Assembly (NCBI GenBank): GCA_007258455.2
Contig: VDFB02321319.1
Span: 246,570-310,569, forward strand
Source: Sequoia sempervirens
Taxonomy: Eukaryota > Streptophyta > Pinopsida > Cupressales > Cupressaceae
Reading direction: 5' to 3'
DNA: 64,000 nucleotides
The position numbers and the translations under genes are program-made. This document shows, piece by piece, positions 1 to 10,797 of the stretch. Under the pieces are notes generated by a model. The model made no database searches, was not told where the DNA came from, and was given only the letters and a program-made list of their open reading frames with translations. Position 1 is the stretch's first letter. Every line of letters begins with the position of its first letter.

Positions 1-380
1 TTTTCTTTGATAGATGTGCCACCTTGCCTTCCAAGTTGAGAGTCTATATACTTGTTTATCGTCGGATAGTCATCCTTGCTCCATTTCCTCATGCTTTCTG
101 TTTTCTTGAGGCGGATGGAGATTAAAAGTAGATAGCTTAGTTGTAGTTAATGATCTGCAAAACCAGAAAATCCTTAGCTTCAACGTTCTTGGTTTTCTTA
201 ACCTTGTGCCTCTTCCAGCTGAGAACAAAAATATAGGACTTAGATTACTTTTCTTTTCCATGCATTCCAGCACTACGAGGGAGCTTCCCCTCCTAATTTG
301 AAGAGAGCACTCATTGCAGCAGTGTGCATAGCTGTCAGAGTACAAGCCTGCACTCGAGAGGTGTTAGTTTTTCGCCAGCG
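1..380 (+). mobile_element. 3' end of a giant family G LTR (U5 part)
   Basis: The stretch holding GGGAGCTTCCCCTCCTAATT followed by a GAGGTG block and CGCCAGC aligns with the last 250 bp of the G LTR at 50080-50328, and with the reverse complements of the ends at 3642, 26641 and 38131. The expected CGCCAACA terminus reads CGCCAGCG, so the end near 380 is degenerate. No G-type primer site follows; a different LTR remnant begins instead, so this piece is truncated. The upstream part lies outside the window. Confidence 0.7.
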
Positions 381-647
381 GTATGAAGCCGATTATTAAA
401 ATCAGAGTAGCCGATTTCTATTAATATATAAATACCTTCTATTAATATATAAGTTTCAATAATCAGGACTAGTGTTAATCAGTCAAGTTAGAGTTGGTAT
501 TTAAGTAAATCGAAAGTGCATAGTAGAGATCTATAACCATTTATACCCTTCCTTAAAAATTATTGGTTATTTGGCATATTTGATATATTAATCTATAAGA
601 TTGAAGGCAAAATTTAATTTTAATGTGACTCTACAAGGGACATTACA
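381..647 (+). mobile_element. Truncated 5' LTR of a chromovirus-type gypsy element
   Basis: The segment ends in GGGACATTACA directly before a tRNA-Met-type primer binding site, which fixes its right end. It holds a TATATAAATA box near 425 and a short tandem duplication of TTCTATTAATATATAA. Only about 270 bp remain, so most of U3 is missing, probably lost at the junction with the giant LTR on the left. The ending GGGACATTACA is the inverted counterpart of the TGTAATGTCCC start of family F LTRs in this window. Confidence 0.5.
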
Positions 648-649
648 AT

Positions 650-661
650 TGGTATCAGAGC
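650..661 (+). promoter_or_regulatory. Primer binding site (initiator tRNA-Met type)
   Basis: TGGTATCAGAGC lies two bases after the LTR end. It is the standard complement to the 3' end of plant initiator tRNA-Met that primes minus-strand synthesis in many gypsy and copia elements. Confidence 0.9.
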
Positions 662-861
662 TGATAAACCTGCCAGCCTATGAAGGTTTATGAGTGAGAG
701 GAGAGAAGATATTATAACAGGGAGATAAGAAGACAGTGGGAACCTGCATAGGCCACGGAAGGCGAAACAACCTCCAATATCTTGGGCATCCACAAAGGAT
801 CATCATTAAATAACAGCCCTACAGTCTCAAATCTTTGAATAGTGAACAAAGAGGTAGAAAC

Positions 862-1931
862 ATGGGGGATAGAGGAGATATTACAAATCGTATGGATCAA
901 TTCATGGCGGAACAACGAACCACTCATTAGGGAATGACACAATTATTGGACATGTTGACTCAAACCATGGTAAATACAAATAACAATAATAATAACAACC
1001 AAGGTGGCAATAATGGAGGCAACGATGAAAATGAAGACAATTCAATTAACAATAGAACTCCGAATCATTGTGTTCCTACAACCAATTCTAGACCCATGAT
1101 ACATAATTTCCTACCTAGAGTGGAACATCAAGAAGGCAATGAACCTACACTGGTGGATTTACAAGATCAGTTCCACCAAGATTGGATAGATGGAGGATTG
1201 CAAACAAATATGTCCCTAAGAGACTACATGGACCTAAGAATGAGGCATTTTCCCAACAGGGTAGGAGGAAGAAGCTTTGTTTTACTTGCAAAGAACCTTG
1301 GGAACTAGGACATAGATGCCTTGGCAAGGGGAAGGTTCATTATATCAAGGTTGTGCTCGATAGTGATGGAGAAGAAAAATCTGATCTAAGCAGTGAGAAA
1401 GATGAAACGGAGGAAGAACCACCAAAGGTAAAGGAGTCCCCACCTAAAGAAAAAAAGGGTGGTGTAATTGCCACTATGATCGGAACTCTAAGATTTGACT
1501 CCTTCAAAGTTCATGGTGTATTGCAAGGACAAAGGATAATGGTGCTAATTGATAGCGAAGCTAGTCATAACTTTATTGATTCAGCCTTGGTCACCAAGAA
1601 AGGGCTTCAAATAGTTGAGCATGAAGGGTTTAGTGTGATGGTGGGGGATGGCTACCAAATGTCTTGTTCAACAAAGGTACCAAAATTGAAAATTACAATT
1701 GGTGACTACATAGTTACCGATGATTTTTATGTTGTGGAGTTGGCTGATACCAACACTATACTTGGTATCCAATGGATGATGTCCATTGGTAAGTACTCAC
1801 AAAGCTTTCAAACGATGGAGTTCAAGTTCAAGGTGGATGGTAGGAAAGTGGTATTAGGGGACTATCTAATGGAGCTCCTCAAGTTGTATCAGCCAAGAGG
1901 ATGGAGAGCATATTTAGGCATGGAGATATAG
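862..1931 (+). pseudogene. gag-protease remnant of a chromovirus-type gypsy element
   Basis: The frame starts at ATG 862 (MGDRGDITNRMDQF) and meets a TAG before 934. It continues through an Asn-rich stretch (residues about 50-70 from 862), then changes frame near 1250, where the capsid core of gag is missing. The next frame (1182-1931) has a zinc knuckle (CFTCKEPWELGHRC, near 1290), an acidic linker and an aspartic protease in which the active-site DSGAT is changed to DSEAS (near 1550). Compared with the related gag at 15370-17391, the Retrotrans_gag core is deleted. The product would have formed the particle and processed the polyprotein; this copy cannot. Confidence 0.8.
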
Positions 1932-1991
1932 CTTGGGCCGCACAATGTCTTGTTTCCTTCAAATCATTGAGCAACAAGCCTAAATATTATC

Positions 1992-3641
1992 ATGATGACT
2001 TACAAGTTACAACCAATCTTGGATAAGCATAGTCTAGTTTTTGGGGACATACCTCTAGGGAGGCCACCAAATAGAGGATTTGAACCCACCATCGAGTTAG
2101 AAGAGGGTGCAAAGCCTGTCATCATGACACCATACTTGCACCCCAAGAAGTTTAAGGATGAAATTGATAAATGTATCAAGGAGTTACTAGAAATGGGACA
2201 TATACAGCCTAGCTCTAGTCCATTTGCATCTTTCGTGGTGTTGGTAAAGAAAAAGGATGGAACTCTCCGAATGTGCATTGACTATCGAGCCTTAAACAAG
2301 AAAACAATAAAAATTCGGTATGCAATCCCCAAGATCGATGAACTATTGAATGAATTGCATGGTGTGGTTTATTTCTCAAAGATAGACTTAAGGTCGGGCT
2401 ACCACCAAATAGGAGTTTGAGAATAAGGCACCCACAAGACCGCTTTTCGTTGTCATTTTGGCCATTATGAGTTTGTGGTTATGCCTTTCAGCTTGATCAA
2501 TGCACTAGCTGCATTTCAATCTTGTATGAATCACATATTTAATAAGTAGCTGTGAAAATTTTTGCTCATGTTCTTCGATGACATACTCATATATAGTAAG
2601 ACATGGGAAGATCATTTAAAACACTAGGATGAAATTTTGTGAATCATGGAAGCACAATCCTTATATTCCAAAGCATCTAAATGGGAGTTTGGTATGACCG
2701 AAATTCTATACTTGGGCCACATCATTAGTGCAAAAGGAGTTTAAGTGCACCATGATAAGATTCAAGCCATTCTAGATTGGCCCCCACCAAAGACCCTCAC
2801 AAAATTACGTGGTTTCTATGGGTTGTGTAGTTATTATAGAAGGTTTGTTAAAGGGTTTTCTCAACTTGAGGCCCCCTTGACAAGTCTAACCAAGAAGGGA
2901 GAATTTAAATGGACAAATAAGGCACAATGAGTGTTTGATAAGTTGAAGGAGATCATAAGCACTTGTCCAGTTCTTGTCCTACCAGATTTCAATCAGCCCT
3001 TTGTACTAGAATGCAATGCATCGGGGGAAGGAATTGGGTTAGTCTTGATGAAAAATGGTCACCCTATTGCTTTCGAAAGCATGAAATTGAAAGACAATGA
3101 AAGACTGTACTCTATATACGACAAGGAGATGCTTTCCATAATGCATGCATTGACCAAGTTTCGACAATATCTAGTTGGTGGAAAGTTTGTAGTACGAATG
3201 GATCATAATAGTTTTAAATACTTCTTGGAGCAAAAAGACCTTAATGAATGACAACAAAAATGGGTTAGTAAGATCCAAGAATACGATTTTGATATTGAAT
3301 ATATAAAAGGAAAGAGGAATGTGGTGGCCGATGCCCCATCTCGGAAACCAACTATTTGCTCATTATCCGAAATCTCAACCGATTGGAAGGCATATCTACT
3401 AGTAGAATATTCAAAGAACATTTTTGCATGTGAACTAATGGAGGGAAGAGTTCAAGATGACCACAAGGTAGTGGATGACATCATTTGTTACAAAGATCGA
3501 TCTTACCTAGTTCCCGAATCAAAACTAAAAGGAGAAGATCTTGAGGGCTGTTCATGAGACACCATTGGTGGGGACACTCCCCTCGCGGATACTTTTAAGA
3601 CCTACAAGCAAGTTAAAGGAAGGTTCTCTTGAAGGGTTCTT
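1992..3641 (+). pseudogene. pol remnant (RT, RNase H, start of integrase), cut by the giant LTR
   Basis: Reverse transcriptase is visible as CIDYRALNKKTIK and [15 protein letters not shown] (to 2420). In-frame stops follow, then the catalytic block as FFDDILIYSKTWEDH near 2575 and LGHIISAKGV near 2712. RNase H follows (2931-3251, with FVLECNASGEGIG in place of the usual DASG). The region 3321-3600 is the spacer before the integrase zinc finger. The frame ends abruptly at 3641, where TGTTGG of the giant LTR begins, so the integrase core is lost. It resembles the family F pol at 12566-15345, so the same chromovirus group is likely. Confidence 0.85.
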
Positions 3642-4080
3642 TGTTGGCGTTTAAATTAGCACCTCTCGAGTGCTGATTGTAAACGTTCAGCTATTTCAAA
3701 TGTTTTGCAACACTTCTTCGTTATTTAAAGAGGAGAAGTCCCTCTCTGCTGGGAGCAATGCGTAGGGAAGGGAAATGTTTAACTAAGTTCCTATCTTTTT
3801 ATGCTTCAGCGGCAGGACACAAGGGTGCATAAACACAATGCGCCGTAGCTAAGCTTTTCTCTGGTTTCTGCAGATCTTAACTATGACTAACTAGCTTCTA
3901 TCTATCCAATACCTTCAAGGTAAACAGAGCATGAGGGTAAAGGAGCGGGAATGGAATGGTTGGATCACTTGAATTCGCCGTCTCCAGAGGATATGACCGA
4001 GGCTCTGAACTCTCGGGTATACACCGGGATAAGGTTGGTACAAGCAAACACTTTGCACGGTAAACTAGATCTGAGATCTG

Positions 4081-4280
4081 CCAAGGAGGAGGGACTCCTA
4101 TCCGAGGTATGAGCTTAAGAAATAGTTTACTAGAAACAACAAAATCACGATGCCTTGGCCAACGAGCTTGCTAAGGAGGAGGGCCTCCTATCCGAAGTAT
4201 AGCTTGGAAGTCAATACATTAAACAACATCAAACGACAACTGTCAATAACAAATATCCAAGGAGGAGGGACTCCTATCCG
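4081..4280 (-). repeat. Tandem repeats of about 89 bp in R/U5 of the giant LTR
   Basis: Three units start at 4081, 4170 and 4257, each with the block AAGGAGGAGGG(A/C)(C)TCCTATCCGA. Spacings are 89 and 87 bp. The array lies 280-480 bp downstream of the TATA box on -. Arrays of similar period occupy the same place in the other G LTRs (27030-27260, 38475-38830, 49660-49830). Confidence 0.75.
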
Positions 4281-4558
4281 AGGAGGGAAATGAGACAACA
4301 AGCTATTAAACACAGGACGTAGACATAACTCAAATAAGATGATCAAAATGCAAGCGCCTTCTGATATTCTTCTTCAATGCTTTATCAACGAACTACAAAA
4401 GTTGGGAAAGCAAAGGCACTAAATCATGCACAATTACAATCATCCAACGAACTCTCATCCAAGAGTGAACAAATATTCGCTTTCAAAGTGTTGGCAACAA
4501 TGGCGCAGCAATTTTGCATAGCAAGTAAAGGTTAAACAAATAATGAGCCCAAGGCTCT

Positions 4559-4566
4559 TATTTATA
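4559..4566 (-). promoter_or_regulatory. LTR TATA box
   Basis: TATAAATA on -, in the context CTATAAATAAGAGCC, is conserved in the solo LTR (27316-27323) and the autonomous element (49619-49626). It lies between ORF-L and the U5 repeats, so transcription would run toward 3642. The position shows that ORF-L is in U3. Confidence 0.7.
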
Positions 4567-5024
4567 GAACTCAAAGTAGTGGGCAACCCCAAAATCTCCT
4601 TGAGTTAACAATGAGTTCTTGCCAATCAATTAGCAAGATTTATTCCTAAATAGGGGGAACAAGCAGTTAACTGGAAAGCTACTTCAGTTAACTGAAAGTC
4701 AACAAAGAGTCAACTGGAAACTACTTCAGTTGACTAAAAGCAAACTAAAGGTGAACTTAAATGTAAAGTCTCCCTCCAAAATAGACATCCACATTTAGTG
4801 GAGATCTAAGATCCACAAATCGTGGAAGTCAATTAGACATCCTTAATTTAGTGGGATCTGACAATGCATGATTTAAGGAAAGTGGAGTTAAACTTGGAAA
4901 GAAGCATCAAGTTAACTCCAACTACATTTAATAGCATCTCGAGTTGACTTGGAAAGAAGCATCAAGTCAACTCAAGTCTCATGAATGCCACTTGGAGTGT
5001 GTATGGCGTCCTTTTCTGGTGCAT

Positions 5025-8000
5025 TTATAGCTCGCCATTAATCAACAGTGTCTCAATCCATTGATTGACCTCATCAGCTTCTGGGGAGTTAATGCTCGGT
5101 AGGATGATGACGTGGCGTCGGAGCATGACCTCACCCGTTGTGAGCTGATTTCCGAAGTCAATGCATTGAGATGCTGCCTCTTCTAACTTGGTTGATAAAG
5201 CTGCTACCTTAGCCAGCTTACAACCTTCTGGATCATCAAGAAAGGTGCTGCGGATGACATCCCTGAACTGGTTCTGTACAGTCACCAACTCGACGTATTC
5301 TCCTCCCTCACGCTGATATTCCATGCAAGGGAAAGATATCACCAACATTGTTGCGAAGTTGATAATAGTGGCAACCACCCTTCTGTAATTAATCAACTCT
5401 ACTGAATGAGCGTCGTAGGCTTTCACCTTGTACGCCAATTGTTCCTTCCAAGCAAAAAGATGTTGCTTGTTTTCCTCAGAGTATACTGATTGATATGCTA
5501 ATTGCAAATCTGCAATTGTACTTTCGTCTTCAAGCCTCTTTTCTACAATCCTTTGTTCTGACTGCTAGATCTCCACACGAAGTTCATGTGCTCTATCCCG
5601 TAACTGGTATAGGTTCGCCAGTACGCATCTACCCTTGAGAACAAACTCTTCCACCTGATTTCTCAAGTGTTTGCCGAATGTTAACAATTGCCGATGATTT
5701 TGTTCGGCGGGGAGATCTAGTAGTCCTGCTGGTAGGGATGAGACGTTGGGTGTACCATGTATCAAGCTGGTTATGTAAGACCTCAGTTTCTGATTTTCAG
5801 CCTTTAAGGCTGCCTTTTCTTTACCATCCTTTGCCATCCTTTCTTGTACGCTCACCGAAGCTATTCCGAGAAGGTCTGCCTCCACCCGTCGTGTAGTCTT
5901 CCCGAGGTTAAGTTGAGACAAAGTGTAGTCGTCTACTTGAACCTCGTGTATGCTTTTCTCTACTGGTGGAGCGGCAGTCTCTATGATGATCTCGCACTCT
6001 GCATTCCTTTCTATGTGAACTTGTTTCTTTAACCTCTTCGCTGACGTGTCTTGTGGGACGTGGTCGGATTCAGTAAAGTCAAGTTCATACGAGGGTTTTT
6101 CCCTCTTTCTTCCTAGGAAGCCTTCCAACCAAATAGAATCTCGGCGAACTTCGCTAGGAGGGACGTGAGGCCCTTGAATGCTAGATGTGTGAGACTGTGC
6201 TGGAGCAATGTCTCTAGGTGGCGAATCCAAGTCGATGAGGACTTGTGTCTGCTGTGATACTGGTGATATGGGCGGCTCTGTTTCCATAACAGGCACCGTT
6301 TCTGCTGCTGCTTCTACTGTTGTTGCTTCCGCCATTGGTTCAGCCACTGGTTCTTCAACTACTGCTGTTGGTTCCTCCGTGATAACTTCTGCTGAATCAG
6401 GGGTAGCAGTCTCTACTCTTTGTTCTGGGGCAGCAATACCCATGATTATTTCAGGACTATGTGTGGCTTTCTCCACTGGTGTCCTTTGTGTTCTAGGTTT
6501 TGACATCCTCATCCCTCGGGGAGGATTGCACCATTGCTTCTGCCTTGGTTTCCTTCTTGAAGTGGAAGGTGGTGTAGACTGAACCTGTTGCGGCTCTGTT
6601 CTGTGAGGTATCACCTTCCTTGATTTCTTGCTGTCGAGATAGAGTTGGCTATTTCTAACCACTCTACTCGTTCTTTCTTCTATAGATGTATCCTCTTTGG
6701 CATACCAATCCACTCTCGGGGGCGGTTGGGAGTCAACTGAATCTGCGAAGAATGTGGGGAGAATGACTTCCCCTTCATCATCTGACAGGCCCTCAATGTC
6801 TGCTGACATGAAATCAGCAATCTGTGGGAGTCTGAATCTGCTGTAGTTCCTTCTTCGCACTTCATACTCGTCTTTACAATTTACCCAATAATCTTCCATA
6901 GAAGACTTATGTGATGAGTGTTGCTCGAGGTGTGCTGCATAGAGTCCTCTGGGATCATAGGATCTTCTATCAATGAGATACTTGAGGTTAAACCTCCTTG
7001 TTTCTTGACCCATCATCTTTGCATCCGCCGCGAATCCACATCTATATAGTCCCATTTCAACGGGAAAGTTAACAGCTGTCTTCCTCTTCAAGCGCAAGTG
7101 GATATGAACCTCGGACAACTGTCTCAGGAACTCCATGAAAACTACCCTATCTGAAGGGTGTCTTGGTAGCATGGCGGGGTGGCCAATGTAGCCATACACG
7201 CGTATGTAGGAGAATGTAGGAAATTGGATAAACCAATCTGCCCAATCCGCCATTGCCTCTCTGGCTATCTGTGAAATACGCACGTGCATCTCATGGTTAA
7301 GCTCACGAACTATGTGCATGGTGAAGTGATCACTTGTCTTCTTGAAGTGTCTTTCCGCTTGAGTAAACTCAAGGCGTGTGAAAAACTCGTGAACCTTCTG
7401 CACACCTAAGGTTCCCACATTGTTCAATAACCTAAAATCGCCTTGGAAGGCTATTAGGTATACTAGGTAAGAACACATGTGGAACCTATGAGCTTCCAGA
7501 TACCCAGTGATTTGTCGGTGGAGTGTGTCACTGATCAAAGTGGCCCAGTCATAGTATTCCCTCCTGCCAATGATTTTAGCGATGACATAGTACATCCATG
7601 GCTGGAATTGACGACCATCTTCTTCTCTAGTGACTCTATTGAGTAGAGTGATTAACACTGCGTACTCGTCTTTACATTCTCCTCGCCCCAACAACTTAGG
7701 CAAGCTTGCCTTTGTCACTTTCAGCCATTTTTCGGCCATTATCCTTTGACATTTGTCCTTAGCTGTCTCAAAAGCTTTCTCACATTCCGTCAATGATATG
7801 ACTTTGCTGTTAGGATGTGAGGGAATATCAAAACATCTTTCGATATCCTGAGGTTTTAAACTGCAAACAATTCTTCCATCTGCTGCTCTGATTTCTCTGG
7901 TGGTAGGGTTGTAATGCTTGATATAAGCGATTACGAGCTCTACGCTTTGTAGTGTGATGGGAATTGATGCGGCTTGCAGCAATCCGGATTCTTCGATATT

Positions 8001-8141
8001 CTGCAATGTTATTTGATTCATGCCTTCTAACTACTCCAAATCGACCACTGGATTTACTTGGTGTAGATTTGTGTCAACTGTTTTTAGGTAATCATGGAGT
8101 AAGACCGTCTTGGTCTCGTATTGCACCTGGGAGTACTGCAT
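5025..8141 (-). CDS. ORF-L: unrecognised protein of about 1,038 codons encoded in U3 of the giant LTR
   Basis: I chose ATG 8141 because its start (MQYSQVQYETKT) recurs at the start of two other G LTR copies (28148 on -, 48748 on +). The frame is uninterrupted to 5025 except for two in-frame TAG codons, at 8031-8033 and 5565-5567; the longest open part is 818 codons (8021-5565). Numbering from Met 8021, residues 1-400 look globular, with PWMYY near 141, FHMCSYLVYLIA near 180 and IRVYG...LP....FMEFLRQL near 273-302. All three recur in the G2 copy at 42705-45866. Residues of about 440-640 are rich in Pro, Glu and Thr with a basic patch, KRLKK looks like a nuclear signal, and the C-terminus is predicted coiled coil. 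I recognise no Gag, protease, RT, envelope or transposase motif. Function is unknown. Confidence 0.7.
5559..5567 (-). promoter_or_regulatory. In-frame UAG with a CARYYA readthrough context in ORF-L
   Basis: On - the stop reads UAG-CAG-UCA. This matches UAG-CARYYA, the leaky-stop context described for tobamoviruses. The same frame stays open for 179 codons after it. A plain nonsense mutation (CAG to TAG, a CHG methylation site) explains it equally well. Confidence 0.4.
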
Positions 8142-8879
8142 CCTGAAAAACTTAAAGATTGACTGTAATCTTGACCTAGTTCAGATGATTTTTGGAAACC
8201 CTTAAAAATAGCGCCCTGCCGAGAAGTATTTTTTCGGAAAAAATCTGGCACATGGGTTTTGTTCATGCTTCAATGCTGAACAAACCCAGTTCCTCAGAAT
8301 TTGGATTCTGAAACTTTTTTGGAAAAACCCCCAAAAATAGGGGCAGCAAGTTTGTTGATTTTGGAAAATTTGTCGAGATGGGTTTCTCCGGAAAATAATG
8401 CTGAATCTATCCAGTAGATTTGATCTGATGTAGCCTGTTGCTTTCTCTGTCAAATGTAAGAAAACCTAAGACAAGAAGAGAGGAAAAAGACAGAAGATGG
8501 ATTGGAAGTTTTATCTGATCTTCTTGAAAAAATCTATCTCTAGTCCAATCCTCAAAAATAGCAATCCTTTCCTGCTTCAGATCTGCAATAAAAATGAAGA
8601 ACGGATGAAAACCTCCTTCAGATCTTCAATGGCGTCCTTGAGAGCTTTGTGGCTGTTTTTATCTTTCAACCTGCAATGAAATAATGAAATGGACGCCTTC
8701 ACCTTGAATATATATGTCTAAGCTTCAGATCCACAAATTTGGGGACCTGACTCAAGCTCAAAAGGTGATTTTGGCTTGATCTAAAGTTAAAAAGGTGATT
8801 TCCACCAATCGTGGAGCGTTTTAGCCAACTTCAACTCAAAAAGCTTTTGACTTTAGTCAACAAATGACCTTTGACTTCT

Positions 8880-9745
8880 TTTGGGCGTCCCTTTTGGTCT
8901 TTTGCAAGTTTTTCAAGTATTTTTCTCCTGAAAACCCTCTGTTTGATCCTGAATCTAGCGTTGTTTGTTGATCCTGAGACGTCACAGACACATTCACTGT
9001 GGAGCTAGATCCAAACTGAAGAGAAGTGCCTGGGAGAGATGATGATAAAAAGCTGAGTTTAGGGCTCCAAAAGAATGGGCGCCTTTCCCGCTTTTGCCAG
9101 TGCCTTAGTGATTTTTTCAATCTTCTTTCTTCAGCTTTCTGAAATGACCTCTCGTGCCTTGATCTGGATTTCTCGTTGATCGGAGAGTCAGATGTTTTCA
9201 CTTGATGTTTCATCAGGTACCCAACTCTGTTCCGCCAAAAATGACTGTCTTCAGAAAACCTGGATTTCAGTTTAGGGTTCCTTTATCCAAGGGCGCCCCT
9301 CCTTGAAAAGGGCGCTTTTGCCTTTTAGCTTGATTATTTTCATCTGACAAGTTGCCTACTTTGATCCAGATTATCCGTTGACTGCTCTGTCAGGTATTGA
9401 TGCTTGCAGTTGCGTTTCCGAGATTTGCTTGAGCTGAGAAGGTTATCAAAGGAAGCCTTTTGTCATTGGTCAGCATCTGGAAGTCCAAAAGAAAGGGCGC
9501 CTTTCTTTTGAAAAGGCTCTTTTTCTTAGAACTTCATCGTTTATCTGTGGTTTCCTGATAGTTCCTCAACTGCCTCTTTTTTGCCCTGTCAGCAGCCGCT
9601 TACGATCCATTCATCAGATGATTTGGATGTTTGTTTCACTGTTGAGCCAGCAATCAAACGTTGAGAATGACTGCTTCGGATGATCTTACTAACTTCATTT
9701 GACCTTCAAAGATCATGGGCGCCCCTGCTTGAAAAAGGCGCCTTT
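8880..9745 (-). repeat. GGGCGCC palindrome array in U3 (about 205-220 bp period)
   Basis: GGGCGCC-type cores lie at about 8882 (as GGGCGTCCC), 9077, 9291-9318, 9495-9518 and 9717-9742, spaced 195-222 bp. Most units pair a GGGCGCC(C) with a second GGCGCC or GGCGCT about 10 bases later, giving a possible stem-loop. The array lies between the LTR start and ORF-L, as in the other G LTRs. Short reading frames here (for example 9680-10051) are not conserved. Confidence 0.7.
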
Positions 9746-10271
9746 TCAACATGTGAGCAATCTCCCCTTCGTAACATCTCCAGAGTTAGTCAAATTTTGA
9801 CCTTTTTCATTTTCAGGAATCTCCTTCGTCAAACAGCATCTTTTTCGACCTTTTCCGCCATGGTTGTATCGTTGAAGCTTTTGAAGCTTAGCTTTCAGCA
9901 CCTGGTACTAGCCAATCTGCCATTAATGGTTGTGGAGCTCCTAACTTCGTTCCTGAAAAAGAGAAATAGACCCACCAGTAAAACGTGTCTTTTTGATGAT
10001 TACGACTTGACCCGATGTTGGTGGTTTAAGCTGTCAAGAAATCGTTTTTAGTCATTCTTTGGGAAGGTCCCTTATTTTCCGAGGATTTCCACGAAAATCG
10101 GGAAAAAACCTAATTTTCAATTTTTTCAAGGGTACTGGCCACATGTGTTCCTTGACAGAAACCCACCAAGATTCTATGATTGGTTTGACCTAAAACTGGC
10201 CTTTCATGGCATTTTAACAAGATTTAGCTCAATTTACACAGAATGCCAAAAAATTTATTTGGGGTACAACA

Positions 10272-10797
10272 AAAATAAAAGTCAATCCTTCAAGTAGGCG
10301 TCCTTTTCATTAAGCATAATTTTTTACTTTTAAAATTATAATTTATCTCTCCATGGCGCCTTGACCCTTTAAGTCCCCTTTTTAAAAACAACTTAAAGTT
10401 GTACTGCTAGGCAAAAGGGGGGAATATAATATTAAAGTATAATATTATAATGAAAATATTTATCTCTCCAAGAATTATGTGCCCAAGGGCAAAAACTGAA
10501 GTGTCAGCTGAACCAACCGAAGAAGAAGACCAACTGAACTGAACCCAACCTGTCCACTGCCAAAAATAGAATTTACTAAAATAGTAAATTCGTGAAGTTG
10601 CTCGGAATGCCAAACTGAACATACCACTGCGAAGCTCTCTGAAAACCCAGAAACAATCCGCAATCAGAATTCCAAACTTCAAGCAACAACCTCCTCAAAA
10701 CTAGGAAACCCTAATTTCACCATCCGCGTAGCCTACGGGTCTCTGGAATAGGCCAACGGTCAACAGAAATGATCACATCTGAGAAGGGGACATTACA
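10272..10797 (-). mobile_element. Partial family F LTR, cut by the giant LTR
   Basis: It aligns, diverged, with the last 500 bp of the LTR at 10798-12565: CTTAAAGTTGTACTGCTAGG, TTACTAAAATAGTAAATT, TAGCCTACGGGTCTCTGGAA and the end GGGGACATTACA. It stops on the left exactly at the giant LTR boundary (10271). On the right it abuts the next LTR with no internal region between. Confidence 0.7.

Larger units (their letters stand above)
3642..10271 (-). mobile_element. Full-length giant LTR (6.6 kb) of gypsy family G
   Basis: Read on -, it begins TGTTGTACCCC (10271) and ends CGCCAACA (3642), the same termini as the solo LTR 26641-30759. In order on - it holds: 0.5 kb of unique U3; a GGGCGCC repeat array (about 9742-8880); ORF-L (8141-5025); a TATA box (4566-4559); three repeats of about 89 bp in R/U5; and the conserved GAGGGA-type U5 end. 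It interrupts the integrase of the element on the left and lies in a family F LTR on the right. The flanking 5-mers (TTCTT at 3637-3641, AAAAT at 10272-10276) do not match, so it is not a clean solo LTR; ectopic recombination or a deletion probably joined two insertions. Confidence 0.8.

Noticed and set aside
650..661. A tRNA gene fragment
   Set aside because: It is only the 12-base primer site next to an LTR; no cloverleaf is present.
6208..6582. 124-codon frame on + within ORF-L
   Set aside because: It is the antisense shadow of the Pro/Glu/Thr-rich part of ORF-L and has no recognisable content.
9680..10051. 123-codon frame on +
   Set aside because: It lies in the U3 repeat region and is not kept in other LTR copies.
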